Under the pieces are notes generated by a model. It did not search any database and was not told the DNA's origin. It saw only the letters and a program-made list of their open reading frames with translations. From NCBI RefSeq assembly GCF_040412425.1, contig NC_089766.1, positions 48,298,297 through 48,362,296 of the forward strand: a stretch of 64,000 nucleotides of DNA, given 5' to 3'. Below are positions 53,734-64,000 of this stretch, piece after piece. This DNA comes from Macrobrachium rosenbergii (lineage: Eukaryota > Arthropoda > Malacostraca > Decapoda > Palaemonidae). The position numbers and the translations under genes were made by a program. Within the stretch, counting starts at the first letter, position 1; each line of letters opens with the position of its first letter.

Positions 53734-54264
53734 AAATGGGACTTGCTTGAATCTCCTAAGCAAACAAGAATTGAACTTCGAAACTTCTAACGTTTCTGCT
53801 ATAGGATTTGGAGAAAAATTTCAGTACTTAGTAAAAATCTAGGAGAAAACTTCTCTTGGGATGTATGGTGTCTCAGTACTCTGTCAAATCTAGAAGAAAA
53901 CTTCTATTGGATTGTGTGGTGTGGAACCTCAACACAGTACATGCAAGACCCTCGGGATTAAGTCATATCTAGTACTGCGTGGTGGATAGTATAGTCTGGG
54001 AAGCTTTATTTCTATGGGACGGACATAAATATTAACAATTTTAGAAAACATGCACAATCATCTCTGGCTGAATGACGGTGTAGGAGGTTAATATTGATCT
54101 GGGATAAGAAATTCACAAGAGCTCTAGATTTTATCAAACAATTTAACATATTGTTCATCAGCTGAAGAACAAATAGGGGAACAATATTCAAAATTTGACC
54201 GAAAAAAAGTACAAAAACGTTAATCTCCTCAGGAGAGAGTTCTCACAGAAGGTGACATAATCCT

Positions 54265-55165
54265 GGTATGTTGATCAAAGAATATAGAATTTTTGTGACA
54301 CAGATGGAGAGATAATCCAGTTATGTTGGTCAAAGATTACAGAATTTTTGTGACACAGATTGTGAGATAACACGGCTATGTTGATCAAAGAATATGGAAT
54401 TTTTGTGACAGAAGGTGAGATAACCCAGCTATGTTGATCAAAGAATACAGAATTTTTGTGACACAGATTTTGAGATAACACGGCTATGCTGATCAAAGAA
54501 TATGGAATTTTGTGACACTGAAGGTGAGATAATCTGGCTATGTTGGTCAAGGAATATGGAATTTTTGTGACAGAATATGAGATAATCCGGCTATGTTGGT
54601 CAAAGATTACAAAATTTTGTGACAGAATGTGAGATAACCTGGCTATGTTGGTCGAGGAATATGGAATTTTTGTGACACAGACAGAGATAATCTAGCTAAT
54701 GTTGATTCCAAAATTACAGAATTTTGTTGATCAAAGAATGTGAGATAACCGGCTATGTTGGTAATGCTGATAACCCAGCTATGTTGGTCAAGGAATATGG
54801 AATTTTTGTGACACAGAAGGTGAGATAATCTGGCTATGTTGATACAAGATTACAAAATTTTGTGACAAAGAATGTGAGATAACCAGGCTATGTTGATCAA
54901 AGAATATGGAATTTTTGTGACGCAGAAGGTGTGATAATCCGGCTATGTTGGTCAAATATGGAATTTTTGTGACATAGAAGGTGAGATAATCCGGCTATAT
55001 TGATCAAAGAATATGGAATTTTTGTGACGCAGAAGGTGAGATAATCCGTCTATGTTGGTCAAATATGGAATTTCTTTGACACAGAAGGCGAGATAACCCA
55101 GCTATATTGATCTATGATTACAGAATTTTGTGACACAGTAAGAGAGATCACCTGGCTATGTTGAT
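54265..55165. repeat. Satellite array, about 55-bp unit, about 16 copies
   Basis: The unit reads gctatgttgatcaaagaata, then tggaatttttgtgacacaga and aggtgagataatccg. It is diverged, with unit length varying from about 45 to 60 bp. Confidence 0.92.
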
Positions 55166-55389
55166 GAAAAGTTAACATGTAACCAAGAATGACACTTAAA
55201 ATTCTAAATTCCATGTGGCTGAAGAAACACCGTCTATAAAAAGATTAGGTCAGTGCGAAGAGGAGGGGGGTTGGGGGGCGCGGTTCCAGTGTCCTAGACC
55301 TGCTAACAATCGTCCTTTGAGTCATGTTAGAATTTCACACTAATTCCCCAGATTTTTCAGTGAAAAACCATTAGAATAAAATAGAACAT

Positions 55390-55692
55390 ACTATAGGATT
55401 TAGGCCAACAGCCAAGCGCTGGGACCTATGGGGTCATTCAGCGCTGAAAGGGATATTGACAGTAAAAAGGTTTGAAAAGTGTAACAGGAGGAATACCTCG
55501 CAGTTGCACTATGAAACAATTGCTAGGAGAGGGTTGAGGAAAGTAAGATGGAAGAAAGAGAATTTGAACGGGGTACAGTAAAAGGAATGGAAGGGGTTGC
55601 AGCTAGGAGGCCGAAGGGACGCTGCAAAGGGCCTTCAGTAACGCCCACAGTGCACCACATGAAGTGCACTGACGGCGCTGCCACCCCTAAGA
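55390..55692 (+). mobile_element. Family A copy 15
   Basis: Near full length, with accacatgaagtgcactg and ccacccctaagagg at the 3' end. Confidence 0.85.
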
Positions 55693-55956
55693 GGTGAAAA
55701 ACCATTGGGAAATGGAAAATATCTTATAATGAGCCGAATTTCTAGTAAAATGCAAATACTCTGACCATAATCTTATAATTTCTCCTAAGGTCATCCAACA
55801 ATACCTTCATAAGCCAATGAAGATTTTCTTTCTCAGATCGTCTGTGACAAAAGAGTTCTAGAAAGAAACCTTTATTGACAGAAGTATTGATTGCCAGTCA
55901 TCTGTTCATAATTCTGATTTAGATTACGAGACAATATGTATTTACACATGTCGTCC

Positions 55957-55960
<4 letters not shown>

Positions 55961-56019
<59 letters not shown>

Positions 56020-56098
56020 TAGATGAACCCTATTCATATGGAACAAGCCCACCAAAGGGGCCACTGACTTGCATTCAAACTTCCAAAGAATACGGTGT
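55961..56098 (-). mobile_element. LINE 3' UTR fragment with (ATT)n
   Basis: Minus-strand copy of the LINE tail (catatggaacaagcccacca, then aaggggccactgac) after 55 nt of (ATT)n. It is truncated about 85 nt into the element. Confidence 0.8.
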
Positions 56099-56109
56099 AC
56101 CTGTCCTGT

Positions 56110-57200
56110 CAAAGATGGCTGCAATGTTTGCGTCATTTTGTGCTTACACTGAGCCTACAATATATCAGTTGCATGAAGTTTCTCTCTATTTTCTTAATTA
56201 AGATATGATGCTTAAACGCAGAGTTCAACAACCACAGGCCATTTTGTGTTACACACACACAAAAAAATATATGGACACATCGCTTTTCATAGACGTGTAC
56301 ATTACTTTTTCTGGCTGTTTGCTGTCATTTATAATTCTCTTGAATCTGTTTTTGCTATTTATCAAGTTAAAGAACAGTCTCTCTCATAGGATGCTTGCTC
56401 TACAAGGTAATGGCCTTTTCGTATTGATCTATACGAATGTTTAATCATTTTGATTAATAATCAATAGTAATGTAAGTATCCTTATTCCTTTGTACGTGTG
56501 TGTGTGTGCGTTTTTGTGTGTTCTTACTAAGATACGAACCTCTCTCACTTCTTTAATTCTACGTTTCATCCCACGACGAAAATAAAGCCAAAGGCAATTT
56601 CCTTATCTAATCTGACAAAGAAAAGAAAAAAACCCAAGAAAGAAGAAGAAGAAGAAGAAGAAGGGGGAAAATGAGGGTGAAGTCTCAAGACAGGTTTCCG
56701 AAGCTGCTGCTGCAGCATCGACTGGAATTAAGCACTTCAGCTCCCGAGGCTTTGCTTATCAGAGCAGATTTAAACCCTATTGCGCTCCCAGCCTTATCTC
56801 TTCTTCTTATCTGAATGACGCAACACTTTACGCTCCTCTCCCTGGCAAACCTGAAATAACTGCCGCGCGTTATTCGGTCCCGGAAGGAAAAGGAAGAATG
56901 GAACGGAATGTAGAATTTAGACTTTCCCCTTTTTAGCAATAATGCTCGGATCTAACCGTCCAGTAGCAGCGGGAACAAGTAACGCCAGGTAGCAAAACGT
57001 CGCTGGGAGGCAATTTTCCAACCCAGGATTCTTTCGGACCGATCGCAAGGTATTCCTTCCAACGGCCAAGTGAAAACTCCGCCCGTTTGCTGGCTTTCAA
57101 CTCTGCCGATTAGTGTGCGATGATTTGGAAACTCCCACTTCTAAAAACCGCCCCAACCCCCGAAAGCGACGTCCTTTTTAACTGAAATATCTCTGTTCTA
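56110..57200. other. Low-repeat stretch, no gene recognised
   Basis: Between repeats. 56,690-57,180 is locally GC-richer and free of the window's repeat families, but shows no convincing exon. Confidence 0.35.
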
Positions 57201-57216
57201 AAAGAAAAGGGAAGCA

Positions 57217-57220
<4 letters not shown>

Positions 57221-57273
<53 letters not shown>
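57221..57273. repeat. (GA)n microsatellite
   Basis: About 52 nt of pure GA. Confidence 0.93.
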
Positions 57274-57277
<4 letters not shown>

Positions 57278-57486
57278 TGGTGTTTGATACGGAGAATTTT
57301 ATGGCCGGAAGTATTACTGGTCTGGTGGAATCTCTCGCGTCCTGCTTTTGTGACTTTCTAGATGGAATCTCGAATATGCCAGCTCTCTAAATTTCTTTTT
57401 TAATTTTAATTCAGTCTTTGTGTAATGCAATACAGTAAGTCGAATTTTGAAACGATGGTTTATGTTGACAATTATGATGTTGGTTT

Positions 57487-57810
57487 CAAGTTTTCTGTAA
57501 AGGAAAACTATTGGGTTGGTTATTCGTCTGTCAGTCCGCACTTTTTCTGTCCGCCCTCAAATCTTAAAAACTCCTGAGGCTAGAGGGCTGCAAATTGGAA
57601 TGTTGATCACCCACCCTCCAATCATCAAACATACCAAATTACAGCCCTCTAGCCTCGGTAGTTTTTATTTTATTTAAGGTTAAATTTAGCCATAATCGTG
57701 CCGTGGTTCAAGATTCATGGACCGAGGCTCATACAGCATTATACCGAGACCACCGAAAGACGGATCCATTTCCGGCGGCCTTGATTATACGCTGTACAGA
57801 AAACTCGCTT
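57487..57810 (-). mobile_element. Family H copy 5
   Basis: Minus strand; lacks the outermost cggcgc hairpin, and ends at gctgtacagaaaactcgc. Confidence 0.82.
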
Positions 57811-57814
57811 TATT

Positions 57815-58140
57815 TGATTTCCCCCGTATCAGACTTAAATGGCGCAGATAACAGATAATACCCCTTTGATGAGAATATACTTCAATGTCAGTTTTTCCCA
57901 CTCACGTGCCTCGTATCACTCTGACGTCTGCCCAACGACGCGCGGGGGACACAAACGTCTTTCCCAGCCGTAATTAAGGTCCTATTAGGAACTCGAAACA
58001 CTTCTATTCGAAAGCGTGTACGTCTGTTTACTCTGCCATAAAAGCGAGACCATTTCTTGTCGGCCACTTTAATTATGATTACGTGGGCCATAATTAGAAC
58101 TTCTCTTTGATCAACCGCCTTTGATAATTCCCTATTTCTA
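57815..58140. other. Low-repeat stretch, possible conserved non-coding DNA
   Basis: Balanced composition (gccgtaattaaggtcctatt, ggccactttaattatgatta) and no repeat family. No supported coding frame. Confidence 0.3.
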
Positions 58141-58166
58141 TGAAGGCAGATTGCAGGGGCATCCTA

Positions 58167-58199
<33 letters not shown>

Positions 58200-58531
58200 A
58201 CTAAATTCAGCCGAGGGGAAAATATCACTCTGAATAAGATTTTTTTGAGGGGTGGAAGTGGTAGAGGGTGGGGGTGGGGGTAGGAGGTTCCATTTCCATA
58301 CTATTTTCAGATATGGGGGGAAAAATATTTCTCCCAATAGGTGTTTTGACTAATATGTTTTTCATATTTCCCATATTTTCAGTCACTAACTTTTTTTTTT
58401 ATTTCTGATTTGCTTTGATTTTTTATTTATGTTTTGGGGGTATTTTCATCATTTTATTAATTACGTGGTTTTTTTTTTTGTTCCTTGGGGGGAAGTGGTA
58501 CAAATGTTCTCACAATAAATACATTGGCTTT

Positions 58532-58925
58532 TTAGTTTTTTCTGAAAAGAAAACTATTGTGCCGGCTTTTTCTGTCCGTCCGCACATTTTTCCTGTCCGG
58601 CCTCAGATCTTAAAAACTGCTGAGGTTAGAGGGCTGCAAATTGGCATGTTAATCATCCACCCTCCAGTCATCAAACATACCAAATTGCAGCCCTCTAGTC
58701 TCAGCGGTTTTTATTTTATTTAAGTTTAAAGTTAGCCATGATTGTGGGTCTGGCAACGATATAGGCCAGGCCACCACCGGGCCGTGGTTAAAGTTTCACG
58801 GGCCGCGGCTCATACAGCATTATACCGAGACCACCGAAAGATAGGTCTATTTTCGGTGGCCTTGATTATACGCTGTACAGAAAACTCGACTGCGCCGAAG
58901 AAACTTCGGCGCATTTTTTACTCGT
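58532..58925 (-). mobile_element. Family H copy 6
   Basis: Full length on the minus strand. It lies 720 bp from copy 5 in the same orientation. Confidence 0.85.
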
Positions 58926-59064
58926 TTTACTTTTTATTCTTTATTTCTGTTTCCTAAAATATTTTGATTACTTCTACTGACCTTTGTTTAGTACTGATTA
59001 ACAAGCTAACCTTTTTAATCGTAATTCTTTATCTCTCATTTCTGAACTGATTATACATACATAC

Positions 59065-59115
59065 ATTTTATATATATATATACATATACATATATATATA
59101 ATATATATATGCATT

Positions 59116-59205
<90 letters not shown>
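59065..59205. repeat. (TA)n microsatellite
   Basis: Broken TA, then about 84 nt of pure TA from 59,121. Confidence 0.93.
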
Positions 59206-59208
<3 letters not shown>

Positions 59209-59535
59209 CATACACACGAACACACATATATCACTATGTGCCGCATATATCATTATGCGCCGCATATCATTACACATGAAAGCCTTTCCAAGGCTGGAGA
59301 CGGGGCAGCATCTGAAGAGCATTGACATATCGACTTAAACCCGGCTTAAAAAAAAAAAAAACCTTGTTACTTCTGCCAAGGAGGTTGTTTTTTTAGGTTC
59401 TGCCTGTCAGTCTGTCAGTCTGGTATTATGGATGATTAACGTCTGTTACGTGTAATTGGGGAGAGGAAGATTATTATTATTATTATTATTATTAATCTTT
59501 TGTCGCTATAGAAACCATCTACAGAAAGGAACGGA

Positions 59536-59798
59536 ATGGAATATAGACTTTAAACCAAAGACCAAGCACTGGGACCTATGAGGTCATTCAGCGCTGAAAG
59601 GTTATCTGACAGTAAGTTCTGAAAGGTTTAACACGGTGGATAGTCAGACGGAAGAAAGAGAATATGAACGGAGGTACAGTCAAAGGAATGAAAGAGGTTG
59701 CAGCTAGGGGGCTATGGAAGGGACGCTGCAAAGACCCTTAAGTAACGCCTACAGTGTACCGCATGAGGTGCACTGACGACAATTAACCCCCTACGCGG
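59536..59798 (+). mobile_element. Family A copy 16
   Basis: Near full length with an internal deletion of about 45 bp that removes the aaaacctcgcagttgc block; ends accccctacgcgg. Confidence 0.82.
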
Positions 59799-60134
59799 CA
59801 ACTAACGAAAGCTTCCTCGAAGTTCCTGAGCTGTTGAAATATTTTGGCCGTAATTTAATTTCGCGACGGACGGCCAAATTAGATCACGTAAAATTCAATG
59901 TGATTTTGCGGAGGACGGACGAGATGAAAGTGGTTAGTGGATAATTAGATTGCGGGCAAAAATATGCTTTTGGTCGTGATATAAAAAGATACCTCGCGAA
60001 TACGCGAAGAACGTGGAAACGAAGACACCAATATCTTTGTTCAACGCAGGAAATAAATGCAAATAAATGCATTATATGTTTCACAGGACGTTTAGAAACT
60101 GATTCATCACATATAGCAACTATATATTGTACAA

Positions 60135-60136
60135 TA

Positions 60137-60175
<39 letters not shown>

Positions 60176-60282
60176 CTATATGTATACATATATATATTCA
60201 TGTTTATAAATATATATATGTATATATATGCACACACACACATATATGTATACACATACATACACACACATACATACATATA
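60135..60282. repeat. (TA)n and (CA)n compound
   Basis: TA, TATG and CA tracts; the minus-strand ORF across it is an artefact. Confidence 0.9.
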
Positions 60283-60391
60283 TAACCTATGGATCGACAA
60301 GATCAGGCACCGCACGAAAATACCAGTCTAACACCCCCATTCACCCACCTTAATCTATATTGAAAAACCACACTAATTTTCTTTCCGTCTG

Positions 60392-60392
<1 letters not shown>

Positions 60393-60433
<41 letters not shown>
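60393..60433. repeat. (TG)n microsatellite
   Basis: About 40 nt of pure TG. Confidence 0.93.
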
Positions 60434-60602
60434 ACAGAAATTATTGTATTTAAAGTTCTCTGGTTTTTAAGTTTTTAGAGCACGCAGGCTGCAATTTTTC
60501 ATTATTATTATTATTATTATTATTAAAAAGCTCATTACCTTAAAGTGACTGGACTCTTTACAATCATCTATGAGATAGTTTTCAAGGGAAAACAGCTTTA
60601 AC

Positions 60603-60603
<1 letters not shown>

Positions 60604-60641
<38 letters not shown>
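60604..60641. repeat. (ATT)n microsatellite
   Basis: About 38 nt of ATT; a shorter ATT tract lies at 60,502-60,524. Confidence 0.9.
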
Positions 60642-60645
<4 letters not shown>

Positions 60646-61018
60646 CTTGAAGAAACATTCACGTGGGCTAAGTTTAAAATGCTGTAGTTATTCAAAGCAA
60701 CCTTCCACAACAACAGAATATGAAACTATGAAAGAGGAAAAAAAAAAAATAAATAACAGTAAACCAACAAACAAATATCTGCATAGTAACCAGGGACGCA
60801 AGTCAGAAAAAAAAACAATGGCGCATCGCGCTATAAAGTTGTGTTATGGTCCATCTTGAAACTTTTCACCACCGACGCATTCCACTTTAGTACTGTATGG
60901 CATTAGGTGTGTCTGAAGTGACGGTTATTTTCATTCTCCATGCTTTAGTGGCATAGTACATTATTCTTTTATGTATTTCATTCACAAATGATACTGTTTT
61001 TAGTCCAAAGCTTCCCTG

Positions 61019-61019
<1 letters not shown>

Positions 61020-61062
<43 letters not shown>
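61020..61062. repeat. (CT)n microsatellite
   Basis: About 42 nt of pure CT. Confidence 0.93.
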
Positions 61063-61067
<5 letters not shown>

Positions 61068-61195
61068 AGATGAATAAATACGTTTTCCACAAAAGGATGT
61101 TTTATATGATGTCCAACAGTTATTCACTTACGAGCTTGTTGGCATGTGCTACGCATGCTGGAACTCGGCATTGTTGTCTTACCTGCCCTCCTGAC

Positions 61196-61512
61196 CCCTA
61201 CCTACCCCAACTCCACCCGGGGCGGACAAACAGGTTTGCTGGAGGAGGGTGCATGTCTCCCCTACCCAACCATTCCCTACCTACCTACCCCGCCCCCACC
61301 CGGGGCGGACAAACAGGTTTGCAGGAGGAGGGTGGATGTCTCCCCTACCCTCCCATCCCCCTACCTACCCCGCCCACATCTGGGGTGGACAAACAGGTTT
61401 GCAGGAGGAGGCTGGCTGTCTCCCCTACCCTCCCATTCCCCTACCCACCCCGCCCACATCTGGGGCGGACATACCAGTTTGCAGGAGGTGGGTGGCTGTG
61501 TCATGTCTCCCC
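61196..61512. repeat. GC-rich minisatellite, about 84-bp unit, about 4 copies
   Basis: The unit contains ctaccccgcccacatctggg, gcggacaaacaggtttgcag and gaggagggtggatgtctccc. The low stop-codon density of this GC-rich array opens all three plus frames, which is why long ORFs appear here. Confidence 0.9.
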
Positions 61513-61654
61513 TACTGTCACCTGGGAAAGGACAAACAAAAGCCACTCGGATGTTATTATTATAATAGATGTTTTTTCTGTTCATCTTCGGCAACTGGCT
61601 ACTTTGCTCTCTCTCTCTCTCTCTCTTTCCAAATCCATATATTGTTGTTTTCAG

Positions 61655-61927
61655 GGAAGAGTCGTAAAAGGGGAAAGCGATCGTCTACGTATGTTATTAG
61701 AGTTACGGCAGCTAGAAAAGTTAAGAACTAGTTTGCAAACAACCAGACCGCTAAGGCGTAAACGCCCGAGGGTAACTAATTCATCACAATGTTTCCGAGT
61801 TCAATTATTGCAAACTGAACAAGCAATATCCAGCGAGCGACAAAAATGTTTTCCACAAAATCAAATAGATATACCAGTTCATCTATTAGTTTCACGTAGA
61901 TTCTTAACTGAAGACATATATATGTGA
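61655..61927 (+). CDS. Candidate terminal exon, unidentified
   Basis: A strong acceptor (ttgttgttttcag after a CT-rich tract) is followed by two possible readings. Read in phase 1, which fits the donor at 52,348, it gives KSRKRGKRSSTYVIRVTAAR and stops at TAG 61729-61731; that reading has a dibasic or furin-like cluster. Read in phase 0, it stays open for about 90 codons to TGA at 61,925 (VVKGESDRLRMLLELRQLEK ... SRRFLTEDIYM). Neither matches a family I know. It could equally be chance. Confidence 0.25.
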   Translation, partial: GRVVKGESDRLRMLLELRQLEKLRTSLQTTRPLRRKRPRVTNSSQCFRVQLLQTEQAISSERQKCFPQNQIDIPVHLLVSRRFLTEDIYM

Positions 61928-61937
61928 AAAGGACTTA

Positions 61938-62205
61938 GGATGATTGCGTTATATATTTAATTTTATTTAGCTAAGCATTTTTCTTGGAGATACTCTGGGC
62001 AAAGGTCAGTGGAAACAGTGCCTATGTACTGAGCGAGTCAGTGCTGATGAAGGAATTGCCAGAGCATCACCTGGGGCACGATGCCCTACGTCTCCCTGGG
62101 AATCCAGAAGCACTGACTCGTTGAATACATAGGCACTGTTTCCAGAATATCTCCAAGAAAAATGCTTGGCTAAAAAAACTAAATATATAACATAATCATT
62201 CCAAA
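61938..62205. mobile_element. Foldback element, about 100-bp arms
   Basis: The left arm (gatgattgcgttatatattt ... tttcttggagata ... aacagtgcctatgt) is matched in reverse by the right arm (cactgtttccagaatatctc ... aaatgcttggctaaa ... ataatcatt). The loop is about 40-60 bp and contains ggggcacgatgcccta. No transposase. Confidence 0.8.
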
Positions 62206-62223
62206 TATTTTTCATGTTACAGT

Positions 62224-62610
62224 ATTTCGCTGTGTTTAGTACCAGCCCCTGGGGATCAAATGTCCCTAAGTGCGTTTGATTCCCCCAGGGGCTAGTACCA
62301 AACATGGCAAAACAGTGATTCATCTTCACTGTTTTGCCGTGTTTAGTAGTAGCCCCTGGGGGATCAAATGTCCCTATGTGCATTTGATCCCCTCAAGGGG
62401 CTAGTACTAAACATGGCAAAACAGTGATTCATCTACACTGTTTCACTGTGTTTAGGACTAGCCCCTGGGGTGTTAAATGTGTTTCCCATGTTTATTACTA
62501 GCCCTGGGAGATCAAATGCACTTAGGACATTTAAACACAGCAAAAAGGGAAGACAAATCACTTTTACGTGTTTAACTACATGGGGAAAAGTGAGACGAAT
62601 CACTGTTTCG
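62224..62610. repeat. Tandem array of about 108-bp palindromic units
   Basis: Two and a half to three units, each itself a palindrome: gtttagtaccagcccctggg plus gatcaaatg on one side, and catttgatcccc, aggggctagta and ctaaacatggcaaaacagtg on the other. Units begin near 62,230, 62,332 and 62,440; the third is decayed. Confidence 0.82.
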
Positions 62611-62657
62611 CCGTGTTTAGTGAAGCCCCTGGATTTCACATATTGACTGTAACATAT

Positions 62658-63056
62658 ACAAAAACAAGTGAAAATGAGCCGAAGTTTCTTCGGCGCAGTC
62701 GAGTTTTCCGTACAGCATATAATCAAGGCCACCGAAAATAGATCTATCTTTCGGTGGTCTCGGTATAATGCTGTAATGAGCCGCGGCCCGCGAAACTTTA
62801 ACCACGACCCGGTGGTGGCCCGTCCTACATCGTTGCCAAAAGCACGATTAGGCTAACTTTAACCTTAAATAAAATAAAAACTACTGAGGCTAGAGGGCTG
62901 CAATTTGGTATGTTTGATGATTGGAGGGTGGATGATCAACATGTCAATTTGCAGCCATCTAGCCTCAGTAGTCTTTAAGACCTGAGGGCGGGCAGAAAAA
63001 AGTGCGGACGGACAGACAAAGCCGGCACAATAGTTTTCTTTCTAGAAAATTAAAAG
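62658..63056 (+). mobile_element. Family H copy 7
   Basis: Full length. In order: hairpin 1 (gccgaagtttcttcggcgc), hairpin 2 (gccaccgaaaatagatctat, closing with ctttcggtggtc), the unpaired ccgcggcccgcgaaac region, and the large hairpin with arms at about 62881-62911 and 62938-62972. It follows directly on the foldback cluster. Confidence 0.85.
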
Positions 63057-63439
63057 CTGCCGACAAATACAGCATAACTCACTGTATAAAAGGTGCTGCA
63101 ACTGTGCTGCACTTCTGGAAAAGCTTTCTTTAACAGCTCAGCAGAAATCGATATATGAGAATTTATCGAAAATGTAAAATAAATTCTGAGAAAAAAAAAA
63201 TGTTCCGACATAAAGAGGGGAACGAATTACGAATTTCATGCAAATGACACCAAGAGTGATGATTACCAAATTATATTTTGCACCACTGCATATTTTGCAA
63301 CTTCTCGTTACTGCAGCAGTAAAGTTGGGATATTTTGCAGGAAGGCAGCAACTTAGCCCCTAAGTTGGGTTATTTATCAGCTCTCGCCTTCCGGCCCCCC
63401 ACCAAAACGCCGAACTTGGAGACTGGCGTTTCTTTCTGC

Positions 63440-63731
<292 letters not shown>

Positions 63732-63734
63732 GTG

Positions 63735-63877
63735 GAGAAACAAAACCACAGTCATGTATGTGTACATATATTTGAAGATAAGATCTGTACAGAGAACTTT
63801 CGGGAATCGGTTCGATTCTCCTTTTCAACTGAGATTGAAAATGGGAATCGAACAGATTCCCGAAAGCCATCTTTAAA

Positions 63878-63943
<66 letters not shown>

Positions 63944-64000
63944 TGGAGAAGCATATCCACGTTATGTATATGTACATATATCTTTAAATATATGTACATA
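63735..64000. repeat. Repeat with hairpin core between microsatellites
   Basis: gtggagaaacaaaaccacag and gtacatatatttgaaga flank a hairpin at 63798-63867 (ctttcgggaatcggttcgat / aatcgaacagattcccgaaag). The (ATT)n at 63878-63943 and a second copy of the tggagaagcatatccacgtt end follow, running to the window edge. Confidence 0.7.

Noticed and set aside
56685..56939. 84-codon minus-strand ORF
   Set aside because: No splice sites, no similarity, and part of it covers GC-rich non-repetitive sequence by chance.
61070..61654. First two thirds of a 285-codon plus-strand ORF
   Set aside because: It runs through the 84-bp GC-rich minisatellite and a (CT)n tract; all three frames are open there, so openness is not evidence of coding. 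Only the last part (61,655 on) was kept, at low confidence.

Overview
The window looks like nuclear DNA of a decapod crustacean, possibly a caridean or palaemonid shrimp. I infer this from intron-rich genes of about 1 kb introns, AT-rich unique sequence, very dense di- and trinucleotide microsatellites, and dispersed repeat families of the kind common in decapod genomes. No species can be fixed from the sequence alone. There is no sign of a bacterial or viral genome, of an operon or of a CRISPR array.

Layout. From 1 to 12,088 the minus strand carries the N-terminal about 550 codons of ANAPC2, the cullin-like scaffold of the anaphase-promoting complex. Eleven exons are visible, all with consensus splice sites and consistent phases, and the C-terminal exons lie beyond the left edge. 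From 12.1 to 16.1 kb is intergenic DNA with a decayed non-LTR retrotransposon and an eight-copy 35-bp minisatellite. From 16,172 to 29,763 the minus strand carries a complete eight-exon CDIN1 (C15orf41 family, PD-(D/E)XK nuclease-like). I assembled it by hand to 280 codons plus stop, and human CDIN1 is 281 residues. Its introns hold pogo/Tigger-like MITEs, decayed LINE reverse-transcriptase sequence and copies of a roughly 290-bp dispersed repeat.

From about 30 to 64 kb I find no gene I can name. This part is packed with repeats: (1) family A, a roughly 290-bp dispersed repeat with sixteen or more copies in the window; (2) the 3' ends of a 5'-truncated LINE with a (TAA)n tail, and a tRNA-headed SINE that carries the same 3' end; (3) family H, about 390 bp, built from successive hairpins, seven copies; (4) foldback elements, a short MITE with TIRs, a hAT-like end, and several satellites and minisatellites. 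One plausible plus-strand signal-peptide exon starts at 52,300, and a candidate downstream exon lies at 61,655. Both are unassigned.

The two recognised genes are tandem on the minus strand (CDIN1 upstream, ANAPC2 downstream) but are single eukaryotic transcription units. They have unrelated known roles: cell-cycle ubiquitin ligation, and a codanin-1-binding nuclease-like protein linked to erythropoiesis in humans. The most unusual material is in the repeats: the LINE/SINE shared tail, the multi-hairpin family H, the foldback cluster at 61.9-62.6 kb, and a long direct duplication flanking one family-A copy.
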